A model generated the notes under the pieces. It was not told where the DNA came from and did no database searches. It saw nothing but the letters and a program-made list of their open reading frames with translations. Shown in pieces: positions 40,601 through 53,500 of a DNA stretch of 64,000 nucleotides. The DNA is taken from positions 2,027,566 through 2,091,565 of the forward strand of contig VFFE01007767.1 in assembly GCA_008921705.1 (NCBI GenBank), given 5' to 3'. Numbering within the stretch: position 1 is the first letter of the stretch; the number at the start of each line of letters is the position of its first letter. A program made the translations under genes and the position numbers. The DNA is from Burhinus oedicnemus. Lineage: Eukaryota; Chordata; Aves; Charadriiformes; Burhinidae.

Positions 40601-41536
40601 GAAGGGTTTGGCTCCCTGCATTGGTGGTGGCTCTCTATGTTATAGACATGATGTGCTTGATCTCTCCAAGGAGAGTGGGGAGCGGGGGAGGAAATGCTTG
40701 CTACATCTTTATGAATTACATGGCTCCTGTTCTCAGAAAATTCTACCTGAAAAGCAGCTGTGGAAAAGCAAAAAAACCCAAACAGTTGGTTTGAAAGCAA
40801 AAGAACCAGTTTGAATGCAGCTCTAGTTATGAGGGGTGTCATAATGTTAACTTCAAACAAATAAAATCAGCAACAGCTTTTATATGTTCAGTCCAAACAG
40901 TCTAATAGCTTATGGGATGGGTGGGCCATGCTATACTGATGAGATAAATGTGGTTATTGGCAAACCAATGATGTAATTATGTAAATCCAACCTTTTTAGG
41001 ATTGAAATGTGTTATGTTTCAGTGTGTTTATATTTTTGTCATTTGTGATAACACCCTGAAAAATCTTGGCTGAAATGCCAAGAGATTTCTTAGTGTACTC
41101 ACCACGCTATTCTGTCTGGAAAGTACACTAAGGAAGCATATGAAAATCAAGCATGAGAGATTTATTAACTTCTCTCTGCTTATTTGGCTAATTTTAACAA
41201 TTTTTTTTTTTAACTCTCACATTCCATTAGTTTGTAGGAAATGAAATACACTCGTAAATATGCATAAATGAGTGCCTGTTCACTGATCTGGACGTTTGTC
41301 TTGCTGATCAGGAATAAAGTAATGCAGACTGGTAGCAGGGAGATAGCTCAAACAATGAAATGTTGCTGGGGGAATAAACGTCCACACAGAGGCACTGTGA
41401 TTTCAGTCAGGCCAGTGCAAAATGTGCTGCATCTCATGCATCATTTTGCTCAGATTGCCTAAAGCGTGGCTAGACTGGAAGCCCTCATGGGGGCTGCTCT
41501 GGGTCAGGCTTTACAAGGCCTTATGCTCCCTTCCCT

Positions 41537-42135
41537 TCATAGAATCACAGAATTGTTTAGGTCGGAAAAGACCTTTAAGATCATTGAGTTAACCTAGCAC
41601 TGCCAAGTCCACCACTAAACAACGTCCCTAAGCACCACATCTACATGTCTTTTAAATACCTCCAGGGATGGTGACTCAGCCACTTCCCTGGGCAGCCTGT
41701 TCCAATGCTTGATAACCCTGTCAGTGAAGAAATTTTTCCTAATATCCAATCTAAACCTCCCCTGGTGCAACTTGAGGTCATTTCCTCTTGCCCTGTCACT
41801 TGTTACTTGGGAGAAGAGACCGACTCCAACCTCATTACAGCCTCCTTTTAGGTAGCTGTAGAGAGTGATGAAGTCTCCCCTCAGCCTCCTCTTCTCCAGG
41901 CTAAACAACCCCAGTTCCCTCAGACGCTCCTCATAAGGGTTGTGCTCGGGACCCTTCACCAGCTTCATTGCCCTTCTTTGGGCACGCTCCAGCACCTCAA
42001 TGTCTGTCTTGTAGTGAGGGGCCCAAAACTGAACACAGTATTAGAGGTGTGGCCTCACCAGTGCCAAGTACAGGGGGACGATCACTTCCCTAGTCCTGCG
42101 CCACACTGTTTCTGATAGAAGCCAGGATGCAAGGA
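41537..42135 (-). mobile_element. CR1 LINE 3' part, reversed, relatively young
   Basis: The left edge is the reversed CR1 terminal repeat 'catagaatcacagaatt'. The - strand frame 41615-41995 stays open for 126 codons and encodes the CR1 ORF2 C-terminus, with [54 protein letters not shown] and [15 protein letters not shown] up to its natural stop. The match continues upstream of that frame to about 42135 ('aagccaggatgc'). The lack of stops indicates low divergence, and this subfamily is abundant in neoavian birds. The 5' truncation removes endonuclease and most of RT, so it is immobile. It is antisense to the host gene. Confidence 0.95.
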
Positions 42136-42549
42136 TGCCAGAATGCTCTTCCAAGCAGAGTTCACCCAGTGTGTCGCCAAAGTTATCTCATTGACAGCTA
42201 AGCTGTGACAATGTCAACTAGGGAGTGTCAACAGGTTCAGTACAGGTGTAACCAGGCTAGTCCAAATATAGAGCCTGCTCCTCCAGCTAGATTTAAGCTG
42301 GTGCACGTTGTAAGGTCAACGTTTTATGGCAAGAAGTGTAATATTGCTTTCCCCTTATCTTTCTGTTGGATTCTTGTTTTACAGCTAAAAAAAGGTGGCC
42401 TTAGTCTAGGACTGGTAAGGGCCATTGGATGTTATCATGGCCAAAGAGCTCTTGATGTGCAGGTATGCTTGGGGTCATAAGTCTGTATGGTCAGTGCATT
42501 GATAACATGATGGAATTGATACAGGAGAAAGTTTTCTGAGAAGTAAGGG

Positions 42550-42571
42550 CTGCATGCACATGTGCATGCAG
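42550..42571. repeat. Perfect 22-bp palindrome
   Basis: A self-complementary sequence with core TGCATGCACATGTGCATGCA flanked by C and G. It is made of alternating purine and pyrimidine, so it could adopt Z-DNA or a small cruciform. It lies about 415 bp to the right of the young CR1. Confidence 0.95.
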
Positions 42572-43894
42572 ACACATACAACATACCTCACCAGTTGTCA
42601 GAGCTTGGTGGTGATTTCATCAAACCAGAATTTTTGTTATCCCCCACTAATGACCAGATGTGTACAAAGGGCAACAGCCACCTCAGCGTTACCTCCCAGC
42701 ACTCAGTCCCACTGCACGTCAAATCTTGGAGATGCTGCACTAAGGCCTGACTTGTAGAGAGCTGTTATTTTCTGCAATGTCTGAAGGAGATGAAGCTGTT
42801 TTGAACCTTAACTACATCTTCAGTGGGAATGGCTGAACTAAGTGCTAGGTTTCAAAAGCCATTTGTAGCTTTAAATTGCGTCTCAAATATCTTTGCTTTG
42901 AATATACGAGTGGATTGCAAAGGCAAGTGACGGTTGTAGTTTCTTAGCCATGAATGTCCTCAACCATTCACAGGTCACTCCAGCTGGCGTTTACCTGAAG
43001 TGCTCTGCTCACTTCTTTCCTAAAAACCACCCTCATGTTTTGACCACCCCTGCCAAAAAACCCACAAAACCTCAGAATATTAACCCAAACCATAGTCAAA
43101 CAGGAACCACAGGCCAGGTTGGATCCACCAAGTCCATTGCAAGACTAGCAAGCAGCAGCTGGAATGAAGCTGCTGTTATCCCTTCTAGTTATAGTATCTC
43201 AGCTTGACTTATAAAGAAGGAAAAAACAGGATGAAAAACAGAGCAGAGAGCGAGATAAATGAAAAGACACATGGGCCGGCTCACTATAGAGAATTAGGAA
43301 AGAAGTCTAATCCTTATAAGCTTAGGGTAGAAATTGCCACCCACTGCTTTCAGTGGCAGGAGGCTGGGACCACCAAAGGGCAGCTTGTCCCACCCAGCTG
43401 TAGAGGGAATGAGCTGACTCTGGAGGGTGCCTGGCTGACTGCCTTTTAATGCAACGTTAGGTGAGACGAATCTTCAATACAGAGCAACTAATAGTGCTGT
43501 CTTAGCTTTTGAGAGGTGCTTAATGCATATATGTCTGCTATACATACCGTGATATTTTCCTATAGCTAGGAAAATGTCTTTGTTTAGATCAGTACAGAAA
43601 TGAAGGGGAAGCATGAGGTTTAAATTACAGGGTAGAGAGACAGACTGCAGACCTGACGTAATAGTTCAGTTTTGCAGAACCTTCTTCATGCGACTCCAGT
43701 GAGAGTTGGCTATATTTGCACTACTAAACTTAAAATAAATTTTGAGAGGCTTATAGTTTCCAGCACAGGATTTCCCACTTGTACTTGCTTGCCTTTAATT
43801 TTTTTAACTAACTCCCTAAAAATTTAAAATCCCTCATTATGTTGATCTGCCATCACCAAAGGATAGGCCAAAAATGTACTGCTGGTATGCAAAA

Positions 43895-43922
43895 CATATA
43901 TGTATGTACGTATGTATATGTA
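43895..43922. repeat. (ATGT)n-type short tandem repeat
   Basis: Imperfect tetranucleotide run 'atatatgtatgtacgtatgt' continuing to 'atatg'. Ordinary simple repeat. Confidence 0.85.
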
Positions 43923-45014
43923 ATGTTAATATACATGTTACAATGAAGCACTGTTCTCTTGGAGCTCAGATGCTCACTTGCGTGCTGGTTCAAAGGCTTT
44001 GTATACAGGTTGCTCCACACTGCAAGCTCCAACTGGTCTACCAAGTGTGCTGCTTTGCCAGCAGTGAAGCTGTAGAGCTGCCTGTCCCCTTTACAGTGGT
44101 TCATTCTAGCTAGTAGTTATGTGCTCTGTGGTGTGGGAGGGCTTTTTGTTTGTTTGCATTTTTTTTAAGAACTAGGGAGCTTGGAATAAGTATAAGAGAA
44201 CTTTATGGTACTTGTGTCTACCTCAAGGCCTATCTGTTTCACTGCATGCCTTTGGAATGAGTAAACAGAGGGAATAACAAACAATATGTATGTTTAGGAG
44301 AAGATAGTATAGTCTGTACATAATCTCAAATCCAGTATGTGTCAGGCATCCAGAACTGTTCTGTTCCCTCCCTGTTTATTTAGCTTGACCTCTCAAATTC
44401 AAAGAGCTTCTGTAGGATTTTCAGTCTTCAGGGAAACACGACACACATCCTTGTAGGTATAAATACGAGCAGTGGGCTGGAGAGCTGAGGTGGGAAAGCT
44501 GACGCCAATTTGACAGAGTTATTCAGGGTCATGGAGAGCAGTGCGGAGTGCAGGGGTGGCACCAGCACAGCCCGGCTGGGTGCCGGGGTGTGTGTCACCT
44601 TGGTGCCTTTGTAAAGAATAGCAGCTTGGGGGTCTAGGTTCTGCTCCTCCATTTGTGCCATGGGGAAGCAGCTGAGACTGAGATCAGGGTTGGATATGAC
44701 TACTTTTTTCTTCCTCTGCTGAATGTTTGGAGGCAAAGCTAGGGGTTGATCTCTCTGCTTTTACTGCAGAAAGTGGATAGCCACACTGAGAGGTTTCTGT
44801 CACGGTGCTTGCCTAAGCAGAGGAAAGAAAGATGCTGATAGTGGTTCTCCAGCTGCCTTCAAGAGTCTTGTGTATCAGAGGCTGCAGATTTAGGAGATCC
44901 TGCAGACAGCTCCATAGATAGGTCATTGTCTTCCTACACCGTTGGTTTCTTGGATCAGAATTAGAAGCTGGGTGGGCTATATGACTGGTGAGGTGGCATG
45001 ATGTCTTCCTTGGC

Positions 45015-45058
45015 AAAAAAAACACCCCCAAAAAACCCAAACCCAACCCAAAAAAACC
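45015..45058. repeat. A/C-rich low-complexity run
   Basis: About 44 bp containing only A and C, in alternating A runs and C runs. Similar tracts recur at 47188-47257 and 47465-47520. Function unknown. Confidence 0.9.
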
Positions 45059-47187
45059 AGGAGAAAATAGTGCTTCTTTTGTAATACAGCTGTAAAAGCC
45101 ATCATCAGCAAACTGTCTTTGTGTTTGGATTCTGCTGGACTGAACTAACTTGTTCATTCAAGCAAAATCCCATTGACTCCATCACAAGCTTTGCTACGGA
45201 GTGCTGAGAACGAAACCAAGTCCTGAGTTAGTGACAAGCAATCCAGCCTGTAAGTGCTTCCCTGCTTTCTATCAAGGAAATAGTTGTTTACAGCAGTACA
45301 AGGCATTAACTGCTTAATTATTTCCATTCATGAAAGTATTATTAAGGGAATAGGAACCAAAAGAGCTGTTATCAGGAACAGAAAGAACTTTGATCAGCAG
45401 TCAAGCAATAAGTTACGTCTATGCCACATGTGTATACCCTACAGTAGACTTCAAAATATTCTCTGGCTTTATAATTATAATTGTGTGTTTTACTGATGTT
45501 GGGTCTCTGACCTTTTTTTCCACTTAAAAATGAGGGAAGCAAACAGAAAATAAATTAATGTGATGGGCAAATTGATGGAAAGGTCTAACGACCAACATTG
45601 TTAATAACGTAGAAGAAAGTAGGGTGACTGGTGATTTAGCTCAGTGGTAACTTAGGCCTATCATTAACATAAACGTTAACATTGATTTTAAAGTAATAAG
45701 CTAACCTAAACTTCCAGGCTCAATCTCAGTGAAGCATAGGGTGCTGCATCTCTTAGGGGCATGGCCTTTGTTTATACAGTGGGTTAAACTGAAAAGGAAC
45801 TCTTGTTCTGTACAGTACGTTATAAACAAATATATGGCAAGTAATTAAACATGGGATGATACACGGCAAGTTAGACAAGGTTTGAGGGTTCTGATAAAGT
45901 AATTGAAATGGAAAGTGATGCTTGAATGGTTTCTATGCATTGTTAGAACCTACAAATTAAATTACAGTCTTGGTAATGATATATCTGTGCAATATTTATG
46001 CTGTTGTACCTGATGTATTTTAAAATTAAAAGAAGATTCATTCTTCTCATGAAAAACTTTTCATATGCATCAGGCGTACTTGAAGACTCTTGCATATAGT
46101 GCCAGACGTATGGAGAACTAGTTACAGTATGTCTGACGTTCTGGGATATACTTTATCATGCTAGAGTCCAATTACTGAAAACGTGCGTCCTACCAGCTTG
46201 CAATTCATTGCAGAGAAACTGCAGTGAAATATAGTGGTCTTTTTTATCCTGCATATTAGCATAGTAATGTGATTTCTCACTGCAGGTTTGTTAGCCTGTA
46301 ACGAAGAACATGGTTGGAAGAATATACTCTGCAACTGTTGCAAAGCATGTGTGGCATAAAAATGTACTGGGATAATTTGCTTGTATTTTTTACTCTTGAT
46401 GTTTTTGAGTCTGGTTGGTCAGCAGACCTAAGCGGCTTTTTAACTAGGTCAAGTATATACATCCATTCATTAAAAGGGAATGCTTGACTGGTTAGTTAAA
46501 CCTGCCAAATATAAACCAGATGCTTCAATGGTAAATACTGCTTTACTCTTATACTGCAAGAAACAAGCCTTGACTGATTAAATTTGAAATAAAAATAAAT
46601 AGATTTAACATTGTTTCTGTGCCATAATAATACTTTATTATAGCTCTACTGCAAATATTTAGTAAAAATAATATTTGAAAATAATTGACAGTGAAACTAA
46701 AAACTAAACATCTAAGACAAAATGAGTATTTTTTACATTTCTGAAAAACAGTTTATATTACACTACATATAAATTTTGTGAAGTTCTGGTCAAGGCCAGA
46801 AATGGCATACAAATTTACAATGTACATTACAAATCAGAATACACAGCAGCTGTCTCCAAAGCTGGAGGACTTCTCTGCTGTTTGGCTGGGTGTTGTAAGG
46901 GATGGAACACCTGGATTTTTTGTTTTGGCTACCAGATCTGCTCTGATCTTTGTCTTGTTACTTAAATGCTTTGTGTCAGATTGCGCTTTTGTAGCGGAAA
47001 TGAATGATGCTTCCCTCACCAGTGGCTGAGAGACTGAGAGCAGTCCTGTGAAACAGAAATGTTACTCCAGTAAGGTCCCATCATAACTGGTCCTTTACAG
47101 TGATATTAGCTCATGGTCATGTGCTTAAATTGTATTTTGATTCTTTTGAATGGCAGTCGTGATGATATAGGCAATTTTTTACTTGCA

Positions 47188-47257
47188 TAAAAACAAAAAC
47201 AAGCAAAAAGCCCCCCCAACCAACAGCAAAAAACACATCCCCGCCCCCCCCAACCAG
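47188..47257. repeat. A/C-rich low-complexity tract with C homopolymers
   Basis: An A-rich half followed by C runs of seven or eight, nearly devoid of T on the + strand. Homopolymer lengths may be unreliable. Confidence 0.9.
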
Positions 47258-47464
47258 AAGATAACTGCAGGACTGGGAAGTGCTTGTGTCATAAGATTTC
47301 CCCCTATGATATTTAAATGCCATCTCTTTTAGACTGCAAATACTGTATTTTTCAGAAGACATTTTCTATATCCTATGATCTTTTGGGGTGAGGGGATGGA
47401 AGACAGGGAAGCATCCTTTCTGTTATAAATTATTTTTTTTATATTTGTCTTCTTTATTGTGCCC

Positions 47465-47520
47465 TTTTTTAAAAAAAAAAAAAACCAAACAAAAAACAAA
47501 AACGAAACCCAAAAACCCAA
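47465..47520. repeat. A-rich low-complexity tract
   Basis: A short T run passes into a run of about 14 A bases, then A runs separated by C or G. The T/A switch could form a small hairpin. No retroposon body recognised next to it. Confidence 0.85.
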
Positions 47521-50500
47521 TCATAATGGCTTGTGTGGTGTGCTGCAGAGATAACAATGAGATTGATTTATGGGGCCTCAAAGTTCAGGTTAGCCAAGCA
47601 GCTCAGGTGCCTGGTTAATGAGTAGACAGCCTCCTCCATGGGAGGGGTTTACGCTTCCTTGTACCAAATGCCACTACCAGTCTGAGTATGTAAAAAGCTT
47701 CTAAGCTTTATAACTGTTGTATTTTTTTTTCTAGAATTGTATGTACTGGGTTTGCTAAATAATTGGAGGTCTTCAGCTGTTGGGGAATTAATATGTATGT
47801 GTTTCATATTGTTGCCTTTGAAATGCACTCTCTTACCTAAACGGAGGTTACTCACTATTTTATTTAAGGCTTTCCCCTTTGTGAGTCTCTCTTGTGCTTC
47901 ATTCCATAATGTTAGTCTCTTTCTATACATCTTATAGGCACACATTAAAAAATGGTTGAGCGATTGAATCACATAGTGTTGCACAGTTTGTGACTGGGTG
48001 ACATGCCAAGGAGGTTATTTAGTGACTAATTTCGAAGGGGAGGAGAAATTGCAGGCTTGTCATGTGGAAAAGTACTTTAGTCTATTGAAGCAGCATTACT
48101 TAGATGACTGGGTAAAGCAAGATGGCCTGCCCCTGTTGTGAGCAGAGGGAAGAAGGAGCATTTTTACTATTTCAAAACATTTTCCCAGGAGGCATGGATA
48201 TACAAAATATTAATCTGTAGACTGAGGATTTAGATTCAAGGCTGAAAACAAAAAGTGCTTTATTAGAAGAAGTGGAACCAAATGTTCATCTCACTGCTGT
48301 AGCCATACAGGTGATTTCCTTAAGTTACAGTAAGTGGCTTTAATTATTTCACAGCAAAAATCTTATCAAAGATTGTTTTATTTGTCCGTAGGTAACAATG
48401 TTGTCTAAAAGTGTAATAAGAGTGCTACTGTTTTTAATTGTAGAAACAAATACTCAGAGTAGCATCAGGAAAACTGAAGAAATTATGCCTGAAAGAGCAG
48501 ACCATATAGGATTTGGTCTGAAACTCTCCTCTCTGCTTGTTTGCATGATCCATCTTCAGCATGCACATTGACTTAAAGGCAAGGTGAAGCAATCAAACAT
48601 TATTTTTGATATTACCATTAAATTTGTTTTGTGGTTAGCTTAGAATTTTATGGATCTGTTTTACATTCAGTAAAAAGTGAACTAGGTATTCTTTGTTTTC
48701 CCCATGGGACCTTTAGGATATGGTATGAATTAAGTTTATATGTAGTCAGGGATATAAAAGGACATACTGAGACATGTAAAATACCTTGAGGTAAAACACT
48801 TGGATCCCTGTAGAGACTGGGTTCATGCACAAGTGTGCGTTAAAGATATAGGTATAAATTACAGGACAATAACGTTAAGAATGTGTTTGATGCTCTGTGG
48901 CATGGAAAGGGAAGCGATGCTGTGGCTGAGTTTCAAGCCACTGTATGGGCAGTTACAATATGCTACCCTAAAAATTCTGTTCTTGAGGATGAAATAGTGC
49001 TTATGCCATAACCTTTGTGGACACCTGCACAACTGGCAGCAGGGAGTGGAGACTGGATGTCACAGTGATATTGAGTAGTGATGACACCTGATTCTGGTTC
49101 ACTCAGGGTGCCTCCTTTCTGGAGGGTCAGGTTTATCTGCTCTAAATTCCAGTTCCTAGGATGGTGAACATCATCTTCTGGTTCTCCTATTTTGTTCGTC
49201 AGCTTCTGGCCAGCTGGGCCTGGCAAAAAAAAGTCTATGAACATAGAAACTGGAGGACTGGGTGGTTTCACTGTCATCACAAGCTCATCCTGAGAAACAT
49301 CTTATATTGGCTGATTGCAGCAGTGTTGATCAAGGGAAAGAAAAACCACAGAATTAAGAGCATAAATGGAAGAAGAAAAACCCAGTGATTCTCTTGCCAT
49401 ATCCGTATATGTCCAATTAAGTATTCTGTTCTGGTGTAATCAGTCACTAGACTCAGAAAATTACGGTTTCATAGATGTTCTGAGTTTTTAGCTCAACTCT
49501 TATTTCACCATAAAACAGAGATTTTACAGCTGGGCATATACCAAAACTGTGCAAAAGGAGCTAAAGAACTGAAACCTACATGCATGCTAAGAATGAGAAG
49601 TTAATGACAATAAATGCTGAGATTTCTCAGGGGGTTCTGCAACTCCTTGTCTGGAAAATTATCCAGGAAAACACAATGGAAATATGTGGGACATGTTAAG
49701 ACAGCTAGCTGGGTCTTGGAGTTCCCCATTCATGGGAATTTTGAACATTTGAAATCAGTTTCATTTTACCAGCATGTGGTTCCCATAATGAAAAACAATT
49801 GTGAACCCTGGCAGCTCCTAGAGCCTTGTACTGTGGGGCCAGACTCAGCTGAGGCCAGGTCTCCAACTTAGCCTAAGTCAGCTGTTTCATGGGCTGATCT
49901 CTCTCTTTTGGGCATCAAGGGGCCCATTCTTAGCCAAAATTGACAAATAAACTTCTAGTCTGGAAGCACTGCTGAGGAGCGATGGACATTGAAACCCCTG
50001 GCATGTCTTACTACTTAGTCTAGAAGATTACCCCAAAACTACCAAGTACTCGCTCTGCTGAAGAGAAGAGCCATGGAAGAGCCAGGCTCCCTACCCCAGG
50101 GCAGACTGACCGAGTTGCCCCAGGTCTATGAACCTGGAAAGCCAAAGCTCTAGAGCACTCCAGGGATGTCTGATAAGAAATAACATCAGTGTTTGACTGA
50201 AATCTGCTGGGTTTTTTTTTTCCAACTTTTGTCTTTATTGATGTTTTTACCAAATGTTTCAGCTCTTTTGGATTAGCATTGTCTGCTGAAAGTATTTTTC
50301 ATTGGAGAGTTCCTGACCAGAAAAAGCTAAAAATTACGCTAATGTGTTTGCAGTTTTCAAGTATGGCATTGGGCAGCTAGAGGAACTCGCAGCTGCAGCC
50401 AGCCTGTTTTTTTTCTGTAATGACCCAACAGAATGGGGAAATTTATAGGAATTAAACAGCCTATTATGAGACGGCAAGAACAGACAAGTGTGACAACCTC

Positions 50501-53500
50501 TCAGTGATGTCTGATAGCATAAGGATTTGGCTTCAGACAGATAATCATGGTACAGATACTTTAAAAATTTCATTTTCAGACTGTTTACCAATTCTGTAAT
50601 TTTTCAAGTGCACTATTTCTTAATGTAAATTACATTATTTTAGAAATATTAAAACTGTATATGACAGGTTTTTTGTAAAAGTGGATTTATGCTTTCAGCG
50701 GTCCAAACACAATCTGAATGAAAGATCAGTCATGACAGAAGTGGTATCATACAGTGCAACTACTGATTAAACTGAGGTTTTTGGACAACTAGTACAGTAA
50801 AGCTGCCAATTTATTTTTATGAGGAAAGAACAAACTAATGGATTGTATTGTTGTTGGATCTGGGGTTCTTTAATTAAGTCTTTCCTGATTAGAAAAGTGA
50901 AGGATTGACTCATTTTTTAGATTATTTTCTTCTGGTAAGCAATTGCCGTAAAAGGTCTCTTTACAGCAGATGAATTTATCAGTATTGTATCAGTACTTAG
51001 CATTTCTTTAGCTTTTTCATCAAAGAGTCTCCAAGCTTTGATAAAATTCTTTGCAGGTGTCCTCTGTTTACTGTTGGGTGAGCCAGCTTGAGGAGCATAG
51101 GTGCAGTTTCCTCAGGGAAACGCAGGGTGTCAAAGGGAGAGTAAGAAAAGTAATAGTTTCACATGCCTGAGAGGTGATTAATGGAGTCTGCTGGGAACTC
51201 CGGGGTGTCTACAGGAAGGTGCATGGATAAGCTCCATCTAGAGAACATGCTCCATGTAGGTATTTTGGCAGGCTGAAATCCTGGGGGCAAAGCCAGTTGC
51301 TCTGTTCTCTGTTGACGTAGACAAGGCCTGGGAGAGCAATGGGAAGGGCTGCCAGGTTAGAAACCCTGGCCTACTTTTCCCTTTGCCCATGTTTTGCTGT
51401 GAGATGTTAGCAGATAATGGCATAAGTCAGGCTCTACCTCTGGTATCCAGCTGCGTGGTGAGGGGAAGGGTTGGTGTGGTGCTGATGAACCAGTGGTAGG
51501 CTTAGTGCTTAGTGCTAGTTGGCATTGCCCTGGTGTACATGCAAGCAGGGCTCTGCGTGCCCTGCCTGCTGTGTGCTACAGGTGCGAATAACGTGTTCAG
51601 GCAGCTGGAGAGACAAGAGCAAGGACGGTTTCTTCATTGTGAAGAAATGTTGGGACAGACCACAAGAGTGACCTATGAGACAGGACAGAATTTAGAATAA
51701 GGATCAGCGTAGTGTTGCATTGGTCCTGATGGACAACACACACTGGATTGTACTGCAGAAATCACCAGCTGTTGAACCACTGAATAGCAGCTTTGCTCTT
51801 CGCTATCCATAAGGCTTATGATACCATGACTCTGGGGGGAGCCATGCTATTCAAGAGGCCATGAGCTGCCACAAGCTTTGTATTCTGCTGTATGCAGAGA
51901 TGTTGGGTCTGCCACCCTTTATGTGAGCTACCAGGAGCAAGAATGGTCACCCATTTGGGTGGATGAATAGCTGGTTTGCTACTTTTCTGTGTACAGTTGT
52001 ATTCAAAATACAGCAAGTTATTGAGTTTGCCTACTAGTTTTGAAATAAAGAACACAACTGGTTTTTATATTATGTTCACTCTTCAGTACACAGAGACTCT
52101 TCAGTCTCTCTATATTCTTCAGGAATTTTAAAAAAAAATTCCAAATCTGTATCTTATAGACTTAAGTGCTGTTAGACTGACCGAAAACCTCCACAGGAGA
52201 TGTTAAAATGTAGTGTGATCTTTTTTTACTACAGAAAGTGAAAGATTCTCAGTGATGCCATTTCCCCTCAAATGTTTGATACAGAAATTGTTGCTAGCTG
52301 TTTGCCATATTTTAACCGAAAGATTGACAAAACAAGCGTCTATTTCAAGGATGTAAAGTCTACAGGCAGTAAGAACAAGGAAGAGCTATGTGCTAAAGAA
52401 AACCACACCCTCAGGCAAATGTATTACATGGCTGCAGTTGAAAAGCACATGATCCTGTGCTGGCACTAAAAAATCTTCTTCCTTTTGCCCTCAAAGCAAT
52501 TGGCTGTGATAGCACCTAGTATTTAGAGGCTCGGATAAGCCCAATATCCTCTTTCTCTGTCCCTGAGTCATGCAGTTGAAGTCCAAGAACATGTGGCTCA
52601 AGACGGCCTGCATGTTCGAGTACGTGTTTTTCATTAAGCAACATGGGGGTTTTGTGGTGGAGGACAGAAGAAGAAAAACAGCACAAAAAGGGGGGGTATA
52701 TATGTGAGAGAGCAGCATGCCTTGAATGTCACACAAAAGATGTATAGGTGAGAAGCAAGAAGAGACCATCATTCACATTTTTAAAGTTTCCATTAGCAAA
52801 GAATCTGGAGATTTTGGAAAAGAGAGAAAAGTGGAAAGAGAGAAAATATCAACCAGGTGGCAGAAGACCAGTAAGGCTGCCTGGCTCCTGGTCATCAGCT
52901 CGTGTCCCTGCCCAGCCCACGCGCCCCGGTGCACCTCCCTGGGCACCCTGGACTCTGTGTCTCCAACTGCTCTCCCCTTCCACACGCTCCACCCAGGGGC
53001 TGAGTCATGGCTTAAAATAGAAAGTGAACTTTTCAGGAAGGGGTTGTCTGCCCGGGTGTTTGTGCCTTGTCCAGCCCAATGGGGTCTTGATTCAGACTGT
53101 GCTCTCTGAGTGCTATTTTAAAGCAAAAGTAATAGCAAAATAGCATTATATACGTCAATACCCAGACACAGAGTGTTGAGCAATAGTTCAGCGCTGTATT
53201 TGAAAGCCTCATTTCCATATTAAAGTATGGCAATACATTAAGGTGGAAAATAGGATTCTTTCTTTGACATTTTTTTTTAACTTATGAGAAATAAATGAGC
53301 ATATACAGGAATATGAAGTCCAGACTTTAGGGGAAATTAAACCTGTTGCTTTCAAAGCTTCTCATGGAAATTTTCTCCTCTCTACAAGGTAACATTGGAA
53401 TTTTCCTCTCACTGCAGCCCAGTGTATCCCAATGTTTCTACGCCAGATACTACTGCATCTGTTGTAGCTTTAGCTGAAGCAACTAAACAGAGCATGGTGT

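Noticed and set aside
41615..41995. Protein-coding gene of 126 codons on the - strand
   Set aside because: It is the C-terminal end of CR1 ORF2 within a truncated LINE, not a host gene.
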